Part shown: piece by piece, positions 1 through 7,990 of the stretch | Numbering within the stretch: the stretch's first letter is position 1 | How the letters are laid out: every line of letters begins with the position of its first letter | Origin: Kribbella sp. NBC_01245 | Lineage (GTDB): Bacteria; Actinomycetota; Actinomycetes; Propionibacteriales; Kribbellaceae | Direction: 5' to 3' | Assembly: GCF_036226525.1 (NCBI RefSeq) | Contig: NZ_CP108487.1 | Location: 7,068,001 to 7,132,000, forward strand | DNA length: 64,000 nt | Made by a program: the position numbers and the translations under genes | The notes under the pieces: model-generated | Databases searched by the model: none | What the model saw: the letters and a program-made list of their open reading frames with translations, nothing else | Told to the model about the DNA's origin: nothing

Positions 1-530
1 CGGCCGTCGACGACCAGGCTGGCCGGATCGATGTTGCCGTGGTCGAAGGCGTTGCAAATAAGGGGTTCTACGCCCACTGGGGTGAATGGGCCGGTCGGGG
101 TGTCCGAGGTTGCGGCGCCGATGCACTGGATGCCGCTGGTGTGTTTGGCGGTGTAGTACATGAGGTAGACGCCGTCCGCTCGCTGCGAGACGTCCGGCGC
201 CCAGACGCGATAGGTGCCGCTGGGTTGGTCGAACGCGACCCACGCGGGGAGGGTTGGCAATGCGTCCACGCCGTCGACCGTCCAGGGGCCGGTGATGCTC
301 GACGCGTGGGCGATCGGGATGTTCAGGAGCCGTCCGTCGTACGACGAGTTGGTCGAGTAGGCGTAGTACGTCGAATCGACCTGCAGCAGGTCCGCGTCCG
401 GGAAATCCCGGCCGATCAACGGCTGCGGCGCCTCGGCTGACCGCGACGCTTCGGCCGATCGTGTCGCGGATGCGGGCGTTGTCAGGGTGAGCAGGGTGAG
501 CAGGATGGCGGCGAACAGGCGTAACGGCAT
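1..530 (-). CDS. Secreted glycoside hydrolase family 43-like protein, truncated by the window edge
   Basis: Reading leftwards from an ATG at 530, an open frame runs off the start of the window (176 codons seen). Residues 1-22 form a Sec signal peptide with a hydrophobic Leu/Thr core ending ASA. The mature part begins with RDFPDADLL (residues 41-49) and then STYYAYST, followed by WAPDV and YLMYYTA. These are the first-blade motifs of five-bladed propeller GH43 and GH117-type glycosidases, where the early Asp is the catalytic base. I infer an exported arabinan, xylan or galactan-degrading enzyme; substrate and full length cannot be judged because the C-terminal part lies outside. Confidence 0.7.
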   Translation of the reverse strand, partial: MPLRLFAAILLTLLTLTTPASATRSAEASRSAEAPQPLIGRDFPDADLLQVDSTYYAYSTNSSYDGRLLNIPIAHASSITGPWTVDGVDALPTLPAWVAFDQPSGTYRVWAPDVSQRADGVYLMYYTAKHTSGIQCIGAATSDTPTGPFTPVGVEPLICNAFDHGNIDPASLVVDG

Positions 531-626
531 GTCGGCACCTCGCTAGTTGGCCAGCACCTTGGAACGGGTGCGGGCGAGCCTAGGTTCGGGGCCGGGAGTG
601 CGCAATGGCCTTCGATCTGGGTGGAA

Positions 627-1415
627 TCAGGCCTTTCCGGTCAGCTGCAGACCAGCTCCGTCGGAACCGTTCAAGGTCAGCTGGGATCCGTCGATACTGA
701 AGTTCACCGTGCCCTTGAGGACTTTGACGAGGGCCTGCTCGACCTTGGCGGCATCGCCCGCGCACGCCTTGCGGGTGAGCCCGATCGGCCCGACCTGCAT
801 GCTGCTGCCGCTCACCGTGGCGGGACCGTTGAGGCTGTTGCAACCGGTCGAACCGGTCACCTTGCCGCCGGCAAATTCCAGGTAGGCCTTTTCCATCCCT
901 GCCTGGTTCGAGACGGTGTCGCCCTGGATCAGGCTGGTCAACGTCCAGCGGGTGCCTTCGAGGGCGAGATCCGCTTCGGTCGCGTCGCTCAGCACCAGGG
1001 TGGTCGACGCGTCGGTCACGGTCAGCTTGCCGCCGTCGAGCTGCCAGGCCGGTTTGGCCTGCAGGATCTTGGCGAGCCACTCGTCCTGGGCATGCCGAGG
1101 CGCGTCACAACCCATCTCGGTCATGGACAAAGAGTCGACCGAGAGCTTGCCGTCGGAGGTGTTCACCGGGGATTGCATCGAGTTGCAACCCGCGTCCGCG
1201 ATCAACCGGCCGTCGCCGGTGAACTGGAACCGCACCTTGGTCCGCGGCGCGAGCGCCTTCGGCTTATCGTCGACGGTGATCGAGGTCGACTGGAACGTCC
1301 GGTCCCGCAGCCGGTCATCCGTATCACCGCTGCCGCCCGGGTTCGTCTCGTTTCCGCAGCCGGTCGCCGCAAGGGCGAGACCGGCGATCAGGAGAACCAC
1401 GCTGCGCATCTTCAC
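627..1415 (-). CDS. META domain-containing lipoprotein (HslJ-like, two META repeats)
   Basis: The 262-residue product starts with a lipoprotein signal peptide whose lipobox is LAATGC, so it should be diacylated and held on the outer face of the membrane. Two META/HslJ-type repeats follow, at about residues 30-135 and 145-260. Each has the family pattern of a region starting near FQSTSI or TRWTLTS, an AGCNS or TGCNS motif (about 175 and 66 residues before each end) and a Thr-rich strand. HslJ proteins are linked to heat and antibiotic tolerance in other bacteria, but no molecular function is established for actinobacterial members. The gene is monocistronic. Confidence 0.8.
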   Translation of the reverse strand: MKMRSVVLLIAGLALAATGCGNETNPGGSGDTDDRLRDRTFQSTSITVDDKPKALAPRTKVRFQFTGDGRLIADAGCNSMQSPVNTSDGKLSVDSLSMTEMGCDAPRHAQDEWLAKILQAKPAWQLDGGKLTVTDASTTLVLSDATEADLALEGTRWTLTSLIQGDTVSNQAGMEKAYLEFAGGKVTGSTGCNSLNGPATVSGSSMQVGPIGLTRKACAGDAAKVEQALVKVLKGTVNFSIDGSQLTLNGSDGAGLQLTGKA

Positions 1416-1470
1416 AACGATAAGACGCCAACCAGCTACCGACGGTTGTCCCCTTCTTCGCGTTCATTCG

Positions 1471-1504
1471 CCCCTATTCCGAGGGTCGACCCTCGGAATG
1501 GGGG
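1471..1504. repeat. Palindrome around GAGGGTCGACCCTC, copy 1
   Basis: A 34-base inverted repeat is centred on GGGTCGACCC, with arms CCCCTATTCCGA and TCGGAATGGGG and one T:G mismatch. Together with the second copy at 1534-1565 it lies between the lipoprotein start and a larger hairpin. It could form a hairpin in RNA or a cruciform in DNA. Confidence 0.8.
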
Positions 1505-1533
1505 GTGGACTCGCCAAACTTGCCGGGTCGACT

Positions 1534-1565
1534 CCCTATTCCGAGGGTCGACCCTCGGAATAGGG
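1534..1565. repeat. Palindrome around GAGGGTCGACCCTC, copy 2 (perfect)
   Basis: A perfect 32-base palindrome repeats the core of the one 60 bases upstream. No downstream U-tract is present, so it is not a classical terminator. A protein-binding site or a REP-like element are both possible. Confidence 0.85.
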
Positions 1566-1590
1566 CTCGCAATCAGCGACGGTTGTCCCC

Positions 1591-1686
1591 TTTTGCGTTC
1601 ATTCGTCGGAATCCGGCCTCTGACCACCGCGCAGCTGCTCAGGTCAGCTGACAGGAGAGGGCGGATTCCGACGAATGAACGCAAAG
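1591..1686. terminator. Long hairpin downstream of the aminotransferase gene
   Basis: Arms of about 30 bases (1592-1622 and 1655-1686, one mismatch) pair through TTTGCGTTCATTCGTCGG and its complement, with a small inner dyad CAGCTG/CAGCTG in the loop. It starts 11 bases after the stop of the leftward aminotransferase gene and is a likely factor-independent terminator for that transcript. Confidence 0.6.
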
Positions 1687-1697
1687 AGGAGGTGGCC

Positions 1698-2753
1698 TTA
1701 GTCGTCGTGGAGGTGCCCGCGGAGGGTGGTGGCGGCGGTGTCGGTGTCGGTTTGGCTGGTGGAGAGGTGGAAGGAGAGGCGCAGGCGGCCGGCCCGGATG
1801 GCGCCGGCGATGCGGGCGGTCTCCATCAGCTCGGGCACTTCGTCATCCGCGACCGCCGACACGATCGCCGAGTCCGACGGCCGCAACCCGACCGCCTCCC
1901 GGAATCGCGACGCCAGCCCCACCGAATGCGAATGCAACGCGTTCACCCCGACATCCCGCAGCAACTCAAGCGACGGCGCCGCCGCGATCCACGAATGCCA
2001 CGCAGGGGAGAGGTCGAACCGCCGCGCGTCCTCGGCAAGCCGCAACGGGCTGCCATAAATGCTGTCCCACGGCCGCTCCCCGGCGTACCAGTTGGCTCCC
2101 GTCGGCACGACCTGATCAAGCAAATCCGGCCGGACCGTGAAGAACGCCGTACCCCGCGGCGTGAGCAACCACTTGTACCCCGCGGCCACCGTGAACGAAT
2201 AGCGCGACGCGTCAACCGGCAACCACCCGGCCGCCTGCGTGAGATCAACCAGCAGCTCCGCGCCAACCCCATCGCAGGCCGCACGCAATACCTCGAGATC
2301 GGTGACCCGCCCGTTAGACGACTGGACCGCCGATACGGCGACCAGCGTCGTGCCCGGCCGGACCTCATCCGCGAGGCGCTCAAGCGGGACCTCGCGCACC
2401 TTGATCCCGCGATTGGCCTGCGCGAGAAACGGAAAGAGCAGACTCGTGAATTCGCCCTCCCCGATCAACACCTCGGCGCCATCCGGCAACCACCCCGCCA
2501 CCAATCCGACGTACGCCGAGACCTGGCTGCCCGTCGCGACCAGGCCCGGGTCGATCCCGCACAGCTCGGCGTATGCCCGGCGCGCGCGGTTGACGGACGC
2601 GTCGTACGTCGGTGGGTGGGCCGTACCGCTGCGCCATTCGTACAGGGCGTCTTGCAGCTCGTGCCAGCTCTGCCGCGGCGGCAACCCGAGAGTGGCGGTG
2701 TTGAGGTAGATCAGGTTCGAGTCGAACAGCCGGTTTGCTTCCTCAGGCGTCAT
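1698..2753 (-). CDS. Aminotransferase class V-fold PLP enzyme
   Basis: This 351-residue protein belongs to the class V aminotransferase/cysteine desulfurase-like fold (isopenicillin-N epimerase, kynureninase and CsdA relatives). Visible motifs are LNTATLGLPP at the N-terminus, the PLP-binding Asp in DLTQAAGW and the Schiff-base Lys in GYKWLLTPRG. I chose the ATG at 2753, giving MTPEEANRLF; the frame is open further upstream, but that would overlap the divergent LysR gene. The divergent LysR regulator at 2835 probably controls it. The substrate is not predictable from the sequence. Confidence 0.82.
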   Translation of the reverse strand: MTPEEANRLFDSNLIYLNTATLGLPPRQSWHELQDALYEWRSGTAHPPTYDASVNRARRAYAELCGIDPGLVATGSQVSAYVGLVAGWLPDGAEVLIGEGEFTSLLFPFLAQANRGIKVREVPLERLADEVRPGTTLVAVSAVQSSNGRVTDLEVLRAACDGVGAELLVDLTQAAGWLPVDASRYSFTVAAGYKWLLTPRGTAFFTVRPDLLDQVVPTGANWYAGERPWDSIYGSPLRLAEDARRFDLSPAWHSWIAAAPSLELLRDVGVNALHSHSVGLASRFREAVGLRPSDSAIVSAVADDEVPELMETARIAGAIRAGRLRLSFHLSTSQTDTDTAATTLRGHLHDD

Positions 2754-2834
2754 GCCGTCCAGCCTCGCCGCTGATCGGCTGGCGGAAAAGGGCGATCTGC
2801 TGAGCCATACCCAAAGTTCTGCTTTGATTACCCG

Positions 2835-3725
2835 ATGGATCCACGGCGCCTGCTGATCTTCCGTACGGTCGCCCGCCTCGGTTCGCTGTCGGCCGCCGCG
2901 GCGGACCTCGGCTGGACTCAACCGGCCGTCGGCCAGCACATGCAACGGCTCGAGCGGGAGCTGGGCGTGCCGCTGATGCTGCGTTCGGTGCGCGGTATCA
3001 CCCTGACCTCAGCCGGTACGACGTTGCTGGCCCACGCCGACGCGATGGCCGCCCGGTTGACCGCCGCCGAGGAGGAGTTGCGCGAACTCGCCACCTTGCG
3101 GGCCGGGTCGCTCCGGATCGCCGCCTTCCCGTCGGCTTGCGCGGTGCTGGTTCCGCCGATGCTGCGTGAGTTGGCCGAGCGCGCGCCCGATCTCGACGTA
3201 CGACTCACTGAGGTCGAACCGCCAGAGGCACGGGCCTTGGTACTGGCCGGTGATGCCGATCTGGCCCTGACCTTCGAGTACACCGAGGTGCCCGAGGCGG
3301 AGTTGGTAGCGGTCGAACTCTTCGCGGACGAACTGCGGGCGGTGGTCGCGGCAGACCACCGAATGGCCGGGCGTAAGCGGCTGGCGCTGACGGACCTGGC
3401 CGCAGAGCGGTGGGTGGCGGGTTGCCCGCGGTGCGAGACGCATTTGCTCTTGCTCAGCGAGGCGGCCGGATTCAGCCCGGATATCCGGCATCGCAGCGAC
3501 GACTATGTGGTGGTCCAGCGTCTCGTCGCGGCCGGTCTCGCGGTAGCGCTGTTGTCCGAGCTCGCGCTGGAGGCCGCTCCGACTGCTGGCGTCGTGGCCA
3601 TTCCCATTCGCCCGCGGCCGGGACGACGCGTTGAGGTGCTCTTCCGTCCGGAGATGGCCCGCAGTGCCGCCGTCGCGGCCGCCCTCGAAGCCCTGCGGGG
3701 TCAGAAAGCTAGGGTCGGGACGTGA
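2835..3725 (+). CDS. LysR-family transcriptional regulator
   Basis: The 296-residue protein has the LysR winged helix-turn-helix at residues 1-60 (FRTVARLGSLSAAAADLGWTQPAVGQHMQRLE) and a periplasmic-binding-protein-like effector domain from about 88 onward. It is divergent from the class V aminotransferase gene with an 81-base gap, the standard LysR arrangement for a regulator and its target. Its stop overlaps the start of the following HAD gene by 4 bases (GTGA), so the two are translationally coupled. Confidence 0.88.
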   Translation: MDPRRLLIFRTVARLGSLSAAAADLGWTQPAVGQHMQRLERELGVPLMLRSVRGITLTSAGTTLLAHADAMAARLTAAEEELRELATLRAGSLRIAAFPSACAVLVPPMLRELAERAPDLDVRLTEVEPPEARALVLAGDADLALTFEYTEVPEAELVAVELFADELRAVVAADHRMAGRKRLALTDLAAERWVAGCPRCETHLLLLSEAAGFSPDIRHRSDDYVVVQRLVAAGLAVALLSELALEAAPTAGVVAIPIRPRPGRRVEVLFRPEMARSAAVAAALEALRGQKARVGT

Positions 3726-4369
3726 CCTATCCCGAGCTGGTGGTGTTCGACAACGACGGCGTGCTGGTGGATTCGGAGCGGCTGGCCAACACGATCCTGG
3801 CCGAGCTGCTGACCGAGGCCGGTTTGCCGTACACGCTGGACGAAGCGGTGCGGGACTTCATGGGCGGCAGCATGGTGTCGATGCGGACGAAGGCCGAGGC
3901 GAGCCTGGGTTCGGCGTTGCCCGCTGATCTGGAGGACCGGTATCACCAGCGGCTGTTCGACGGATTCGCGCAGTTGCAGGCGGTTCCCGGGGTCGAGGCC
4001 GTGCTCGATGCGCTCGACGCGGCCGGTACGACGTACTGCGTGGCCTCGTCCGGGACGCACGAGCGGATCCGGACGGCGTTGACCGCGGTGGGGTTCTGGT
4101 CGCGGTTCGAGGGACGCGTGTTCAGCGCGGAAGACGTTGCGCACGGCAAGCCTGCGCCGGATCTCTTCCTGCACGCGGCTGCCGCGATGGACACCAAACC
4201 GGACGCCTGCGTAGTGATCGAGGACAGCCCGCTCGGTGTCGCGGCGGCCAACGCGGCCGGCATGACCGTCTTCGGTTACGCCGCGATGACCCCGGTCGAT
4301 CGCCTGGCCACGGCCGACGCGATCTTCCACGAAATGACCGCCCTGCCTGCACTCCTCCGCAGGCCCTGA
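3722..4369 (+). CDS. HAD-superfamily phosphatase (beta-phosphoglucomutase/Gph-like)
   Basis: This 215-residue HAD hydrolase has motif I FDNDGVLVDS (nucleophile Asp in FDND), motif II in VASSGTHER, the Lys of motif III in HGKPAPD and motif IV in VIEDSPLGV. This is the layout of subfamily I phosphatases with a helical cap. It starts at a GTG overlapping the LysR stop. The usual substrates are small sugar phosphates or phosphoglycolate; the exact one is unknown. Confidence 0.88.
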   Translation: MTYPELVVFDNDGVLVDSERLANTILAELLTEAGLPYTLDEAVRDFMGGSMVSMRTKAEASLGSALPADLEDRYHQRLFDGFAQLQAVPGVEAVLDALDAAGTTYCVASSGTHERIRTALTAVGFWSRFEGRVFSAEDVAHGKPAPDLFLHAAAAMDTKPDACVVIEDSPLGVAAANAAGMTVFGYAAMTPVDRLATADAIFHEMTALPALLRRP

Positions 4370-4384
4370 GACACTGGAGAGGTT

Positions 4385-5557
4385 ATGTACTCTCCCGAAA
4401 GCCACCCGGCGCTGCGCGCGGAGGCGGTGGTCGACCTCGGTGCGATCCGGCACAACGTGGCGACCCTGCGGGCCGTGGCCGGTAGTGCCCAGTTGATGAC
4501 CGTGGTGAAGGCCGATGCCTATGGCCACGGTCTGCTGCCGGTCGCCCGGGCTGCCCGCGAGGCCGGCGCGGACTGGATCGGCGCGGCCGTGATCGAGGAA
4601 GCGCTCGCGCTGCGTGCCGGTGGCGACACGGGCCGTATCTTCTGCTGGCTCACCGCGCCCGGCGAGGACCTGACCGGCGCCGTTGCCGCGGGCATCGACC
4701 TGTCCGCGTCCGCGCCCTGGGGTATCGACGAGCTGTCCGCCGCCGCGCGTGCGACCGGGACGACGGCCCGCGTGCACCTCAAGATCGACACTGGGATGAG
4801 CCGCGCCGGCGCCACCCCGGACGAGTGGCCCGAGCTGGTTCGCATTGCCCGCGCCGCCGAGGCCACCGGGCTGATCGAGATCGCCGGGATTTGGTCGCAT
4901 CTCGCGCTGGCCGACGACCCGAAGAACCCGGTGAACGACCAGCAGCTCGAGGTCTTCCAGGCTGCCGTGGACGACGCCGCCGCGCTCGGAGTCCGGCCGC
5001 CGTTCCGCCACATCGCGAACTCCGGTGGCACGCTCCGCCTTCCGGCCAGCCATTTCGACCTCGTCCGCCCGGGCGTCGCGACGTACGGGCTGTCGCCGTT
5101 CGGCCGCGCCATCACGCCCACGGAGCTCGGCCTGCGTCCGGCGATGACGCTGCGTGCGCGGTTGTCCGTCGTGAAACGCGTTTCCGCTGGCACCGGCATC
5201 TCGTACGGGCACACGTACGTCACGACCGCGCCGACGACGATCGGACTGCTGCCACTCGGGTACGGCGACGGTATTCCGCGGCATGCGTCGGGCGCCGGGC
5301 CGGTCTGGGTCGCGGGCGAGCGCCGTACCCTCGTCGGCCGGGTCTGCATGGACCAGAGCCTGATCGATCTCGGCGACGACGACGTACAGCCGGGCGCGGA
5401 GGTCGTGCTGTTCGGCCCGGGTGATCGCGGTGAACCGACCGTCGACGATTGGGCCGACGCGGCGGGGACCATCAACTACGAGATCGTCACGCGTCTCGGC
5501 GCCCGCGTGCCCCGGACGTACGTGGATCCAGCCCGCACTGAAGGGGTAACCGGCTGA
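4385..5557 (+). CDS. alr: Alanine racemase
   Basis: The 390-residue fold-III PLP enzyme interconverts L- and D-alanine, supplying D-Ala for peptidoglycan. The PLP lysine is K42 in VVKADAYGHG, and the second catalytic base is Y274 in GISYGHTY. The C-terminal beta domain carries VGRVCMDQ. The length is normal for the family. It heads a run of same-strand genes: its TGA overlaps the ATG of the next gene by one base. The order alr, hydrolase, tsaE, tsaB, rimI, tsaD is a conserved actinobacterial arrangement. Confidence 0.97.
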   Translation: MYSPESHPALRAEAVVDLGAIRHNVATLRAVAGSAQLMTVVKADAYGHGLLPVARAAREAGADWIGAAVIEEALALRAGGDTGRIFCWLTAPGEDLTGAVAAGIDLSASAPWGIDELSAAARATGTTARVHLKIDTGMSRAGATPDEWPELVRIARAAEATGLIEIAGIWSHLALADDPKNPVNDQQLEVFQAAVDDAAALGVRPPFRHIANSGGTLRLPASHFDLVRPGVATYGLSPFGRAITPTELGLRPAMTLRARLSVVKRVSAGTGISYGHTYVTTAPTTIGLLPLGYGDGIPRHASGAGPVWVAGERRTLVGRVCMDQSLIDLGDDDVQPGAEVVLFGPGDRGEPTVDDWADAAGTINYEIVTRLGARVPRTYVDPARTEGVTG

Positions 5558-6681
5558 TGGCGAACGTGGGGCGCACCGCCGGCCTGATCGGCGCGGCGGT
5601 CGGAGTGCTGGCGGCCGGAGCCGCCGCGGGCGTGGCGGTCGAGCGCGCGGTGATCGGGCGCCGCTCGGGCCAGCGGGCCCAGCTCGAGGCCGAGCCGTTC
5701 GGATCACTGCGTGGTACGCCGCACGTGTTCACCGCCGACGACGGTGTCGAGCTGTACGTCGAGGTGGACGAGCTCAAACGGTCCCGTCGCCCAGAGCCCG
5801 AACCGCCGAAGCGAAGGCTGTTGCGCAAGGCCGTCGAAGCGGCGCCCGAGGACCTGACGCTGATCTTCGCGCACGGTTACGGGCTCAACATGGACAGCTG
5901 GCACTTCGAGCGCCGGGACCTCGCCGGGATCGGCAAAATGGTCTTCTACGACCAGCGCTCGCACGGGCGATCCGGCCGCTCTCCCAAGGAGAACGTCAGC
6001 CTCGAGCAGCTCGGCCGCGACCTGCACGGCATCTTCGAGGAGTTCGTCCCGACCGGTCCGGTGATCCTGATCGGCCACTCGATGGGCGGGATGTCGATCA
6101 TGGCCCTGGCCGAGGAGCATCCCGAACTCTTCGGCGATCGCGTCATCGGTGTCGGTCTGTGCTCCACCAGCGCGGGCCGCCTGGACGATGTCTCGATCAT
6201 CTTCCCCGGCTGGCCCGGGCGGTTGGCCCGGCGCATCGCCACCCCGACCGTCGCGGCGCTGGCCCGCATCCCCGATGTGGTCGAGCGCGGCCGGAGGGCT
6301 GGTACGGATATCAGCTACGTGCTGACCCGGAAGTACTCGTTCGGCTCCGAGGTACCGCCCGCGTTCACCGAATTCGTGAACGAGATGATCGCGGCCACGC
6401 CGATCTCGGTGATCGCGGACTTCTATCCGATCTTTGCCCTGCACAACAGGTACGACTACCTCGATGCGTTGCAGAAGGTGGAATGCGTGGTGATCGGCGG
6501 TGATGACGACCACCTGACACCTTTTTCGCATTCGGAGGAGATCGTCCGCCATGTGCCCGGCGCCGAACTCGTCGAGGTGAAGAACTGCGGCCACCTCGGC
6601 CTGATCGAGCACCACCGTGAGTTCACCGCGGCCCTGCTCGGCATGATCGAGCGGGCCGAACAATCCTTGGGACCGACTTGA
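5557..6681 (+). CDS. Alpha/beta-fold hydrolase with N-terminal membrane segment
   Basis: The 374-residue protein has a hydrophobic Ala/Gly/Val-rich segment at residues 6-27, probably a membrane anchor. An alpha/beta hydrolase domain follows: the oxyanion region is FAHGYGLNMDSW, the nucleophile elbow is GHSMGG (Ser), the acid is near GGDDDHLTP and the His is in NCGHLGL. Start and alr stop overlap (TGATG). Its TGA stop (6679-6681) lies in TTGACGTCCTCC, the edge of the inserted TnpB element, so the current C-terminus may have been set by the insertion. The substrate is unknown. Confidence 0.9.
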   Translation: MANVGRTAGLIGAAVGVLAAGAAAGVAVERAVIGRRSGQRAQLEAEPFGSLRGTPHVFTADDGVELYVEVDELKRSRRPEPEPPKRRLLRKAVEAAPEDLTLIFAHGYGLNMDSWHFERRDLAGIGKMVFYDQRSHGRSGRSPKENVSLEQLGRDLHGIFEEFVPTGPVILIGHSMGGMSIMALAEEHPELFGDRVIGVGLCSTSAGRLDDVSIIFPGWPGRLARRIATPTVAALARIPDVVERGRRAGTDISYVLTRKYSFGSEVPPAFTEFVNEMIAATPISVIADFYPIFALHNRYDYLDALQKVECVVIGGDDDHLTPFSHSEEIVRHVPGAELVEVKNCGHLGLIEHHREFTAALLGMIERAEQSLGPT

Positions 6682-6850
6682 CGTCCTCCCCGCCTGAGGG
6701 CGGGGATTCTATTCCACTACGCGGAGGTAGCGAGATGTGGTTCACGCTTCACGGGCACAGACTGCGTGCCTCGGCGTGCGGTCACGGCCCGTCCGGCCGC
6801 GATGTTCCTAGCTGCATTCACATCGGCGTGCGCTCGGTGGCCGCAGGCGA
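6682..6850 (-). ncRNA. Predicted omega-RNA (reRNA) region of TnpB copy 1
   Basis: In IS605-type elements the TnpB guide RNA is made from the 3' end of tnpB through the right end, and the guide is read from flanking DNA. The right-end hairpin at about 6688-6707 (CCCCGCCTGAGGGCGGGG) fits the conserved 3' scaffold stem. The 5' limit given here is a guess. The guide would be the complement of roughly 6660-6678, the last codons of the alpha/beta hydrolase gene. Confidence 0.4.
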
Positions 6851-7922
6851 CACATCGGAACACCGCTTGGCTCTCGCGGTTCTCCGATACGCAATGCCCG
6901 CACTCCGCGCACGTCTGACTCGTATACACCGGGCTGACCCTCTCGACCCGGCCCGGTGCCTTCTGCTCCAACCGAGTGACAAGCAGCCCCCAGCCCTGAG
7001 CGAGGACGCCCCGATTCAAACCGGCCTTGGCCCGGACGTTGCGGCCCGGCTCCTCGACCGTGCCGCGCGCCGAGCGGGTCATGTTGCCGATCTTGAGGTC
7101 CTCGACCCGGATGATGTCGAACCGGCGGGCCAGGTCGGTGCTGATCTTCTCGACCCAGTTCTTCCGCCGATCTCTCTCCCGGGCCTTCAGCCGGGCGATC
7201 GCCAGCTTCAACCGGGCGCGACGCTTCGACTCGCGTCGGCACCGCGCCAAACGCCGCTGCAGCCGCTTCAACCGCGCTTGCTCGGTGACACGCAGCCCGG
7301 GACACACGAGCAGTTCACCCGTGGACAGTGCCGCCGACACGGCAACACCCCGATCGACCCCGACCACCTCGCCGGTCCCGGGGGCCGGGATCGGGTCGGG
7401 GATGGCGGTGAAAGCGATGTGCCACCGCCCCACCCGGTCCCGAGTGATCCGGTACGACTTCGAATCCGGTACCCGGCGCGACCAGCGGAACCTGATCCAG
7501 CCGGCTTTCGGCACCAGCACCCGACCCCACTTACGGTTCAGTCGTTGCACCCGTTGGGCCTGTGGCCCCACGATCCGGAACCCCTCATGCTGGCCGGCTC
7601 TGCGCCAGGTCGGTTTGTGGTGGGTGCCGCCCCAGAAGTTTCGCCAGGCTTGATCGAGGTCCCGCAGGGCTTGCTGCTGCACCGTCTGCGACCCGGCCGC
7701 CAGCCACGGCTCCGCCGCCCTCGCCTCGGTCAACTGCGCCGCCTGAACCACATATCCCGGTGTAGGTGGCCGTCCTGGCCGCCACATCAGCCGCTGTTCC
7801 AGCCCCAAGTTCCACACGTACCGAGCATGACCGCAGTGCCCCAGCAACACGATCTCCTGCACTGGGGTCGGAACAGGCCGGTACCTGGACACCCCACCAA
7901 TAGTGGCGGCCGCCACCGACAC
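6717..7922 (-). CDS. tnpB: RNA-guided endonuclease TnpB (IS200/IS605 family OrfB), copy 1
   Basis: The 401-residue protein has the N-terminal OrfB helix-turn-helix region (RYVWNLGLEQR near 34-44), a split RuvC nuclease and a zinc ribbon. The RuvC triad is D190 (VGVDRG), E274 (IRVEDL) and D367 (HADVNAARN). The zinc ligands are C338, C341, C357 and C360. All key residues are present, so it should be active. It starts at GTG behind CAGGAAA. Known relatives are RNA-guided nucleases that promote retention of their element. It lies antisense to the surrounding t6A operon. Confidence 0.93.
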   Translation of the reverse strand: MSVAAATIGGVSRYRPVPTPVQEIVLLGHCGHARYVWNLGLEQRLMWRPGRPPTPGYVVQAAQLTEARAAEPWLAAGSQTVQQQALRDLDQAWRNFWGGTHHKPTWRRAGQHEGFRIVGPQAQRVQRLNRKWGRVLVPKAGWIRFRWSRRVPDSKSYRITRDRVGRWHIAFTAIPDPIPAPGTGEVVGVDRGVAVSAALSTGELLVCPGLRVTEQARLKRLQRRLARCRRESKRRARLKLAIARLKARERDRRKNWVEKISTDLARRFDIIRVEDLKIGNMTRSARGTVEEPGRNVRAKAGLNRGVLAQGWGLLVTRLEQKAPGRVERVSPVYTSQTCAECGHCVSENRESQAVFRCVACGHRAHADVNAARNIAAGRAVTARRGTQSVPVKREPHLATSA

Positions 7923-7990
7923 TTTCCTGAAGGGAGGGACCGGCGTGACCTCCCCACCCTCAAGGACGGGGTTTCCACGCCGGACAATCG

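Larger units (their letters stand above)
6679..7988 (-). mobile_element. Solo TnpB element (IS605/IS1341 type), copy 1
   Basis: The element carries only tnpB; no Y1 transposase TnpA is present. Its outer parts match copy 2 at 36426-37755. The low-coordinate end (right end in tnpB orientation) reads TTGACGTCCTCCCC followed by a GC-rich hairpin CCCCGCC/GGGCGGGG. The high-coordinate end contains a hairpin and then GTTTCCACGCCG, eight bases before the next gene's ATG. On the minus strand the right end reads TCAA, the same as the IS608 right cleavage site. Boundaries are inferred from comparing the two copies and may be off by a few bases. Confidence 0.75.

Noticed and set aside
6679..7988. Complete IS200/IS605 with its own transposase
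   Set aside because: No Y1 transposase TnpA (HUH motif) is present on either strand near either TnpB gene; only tnpB and end hairpins are seen.
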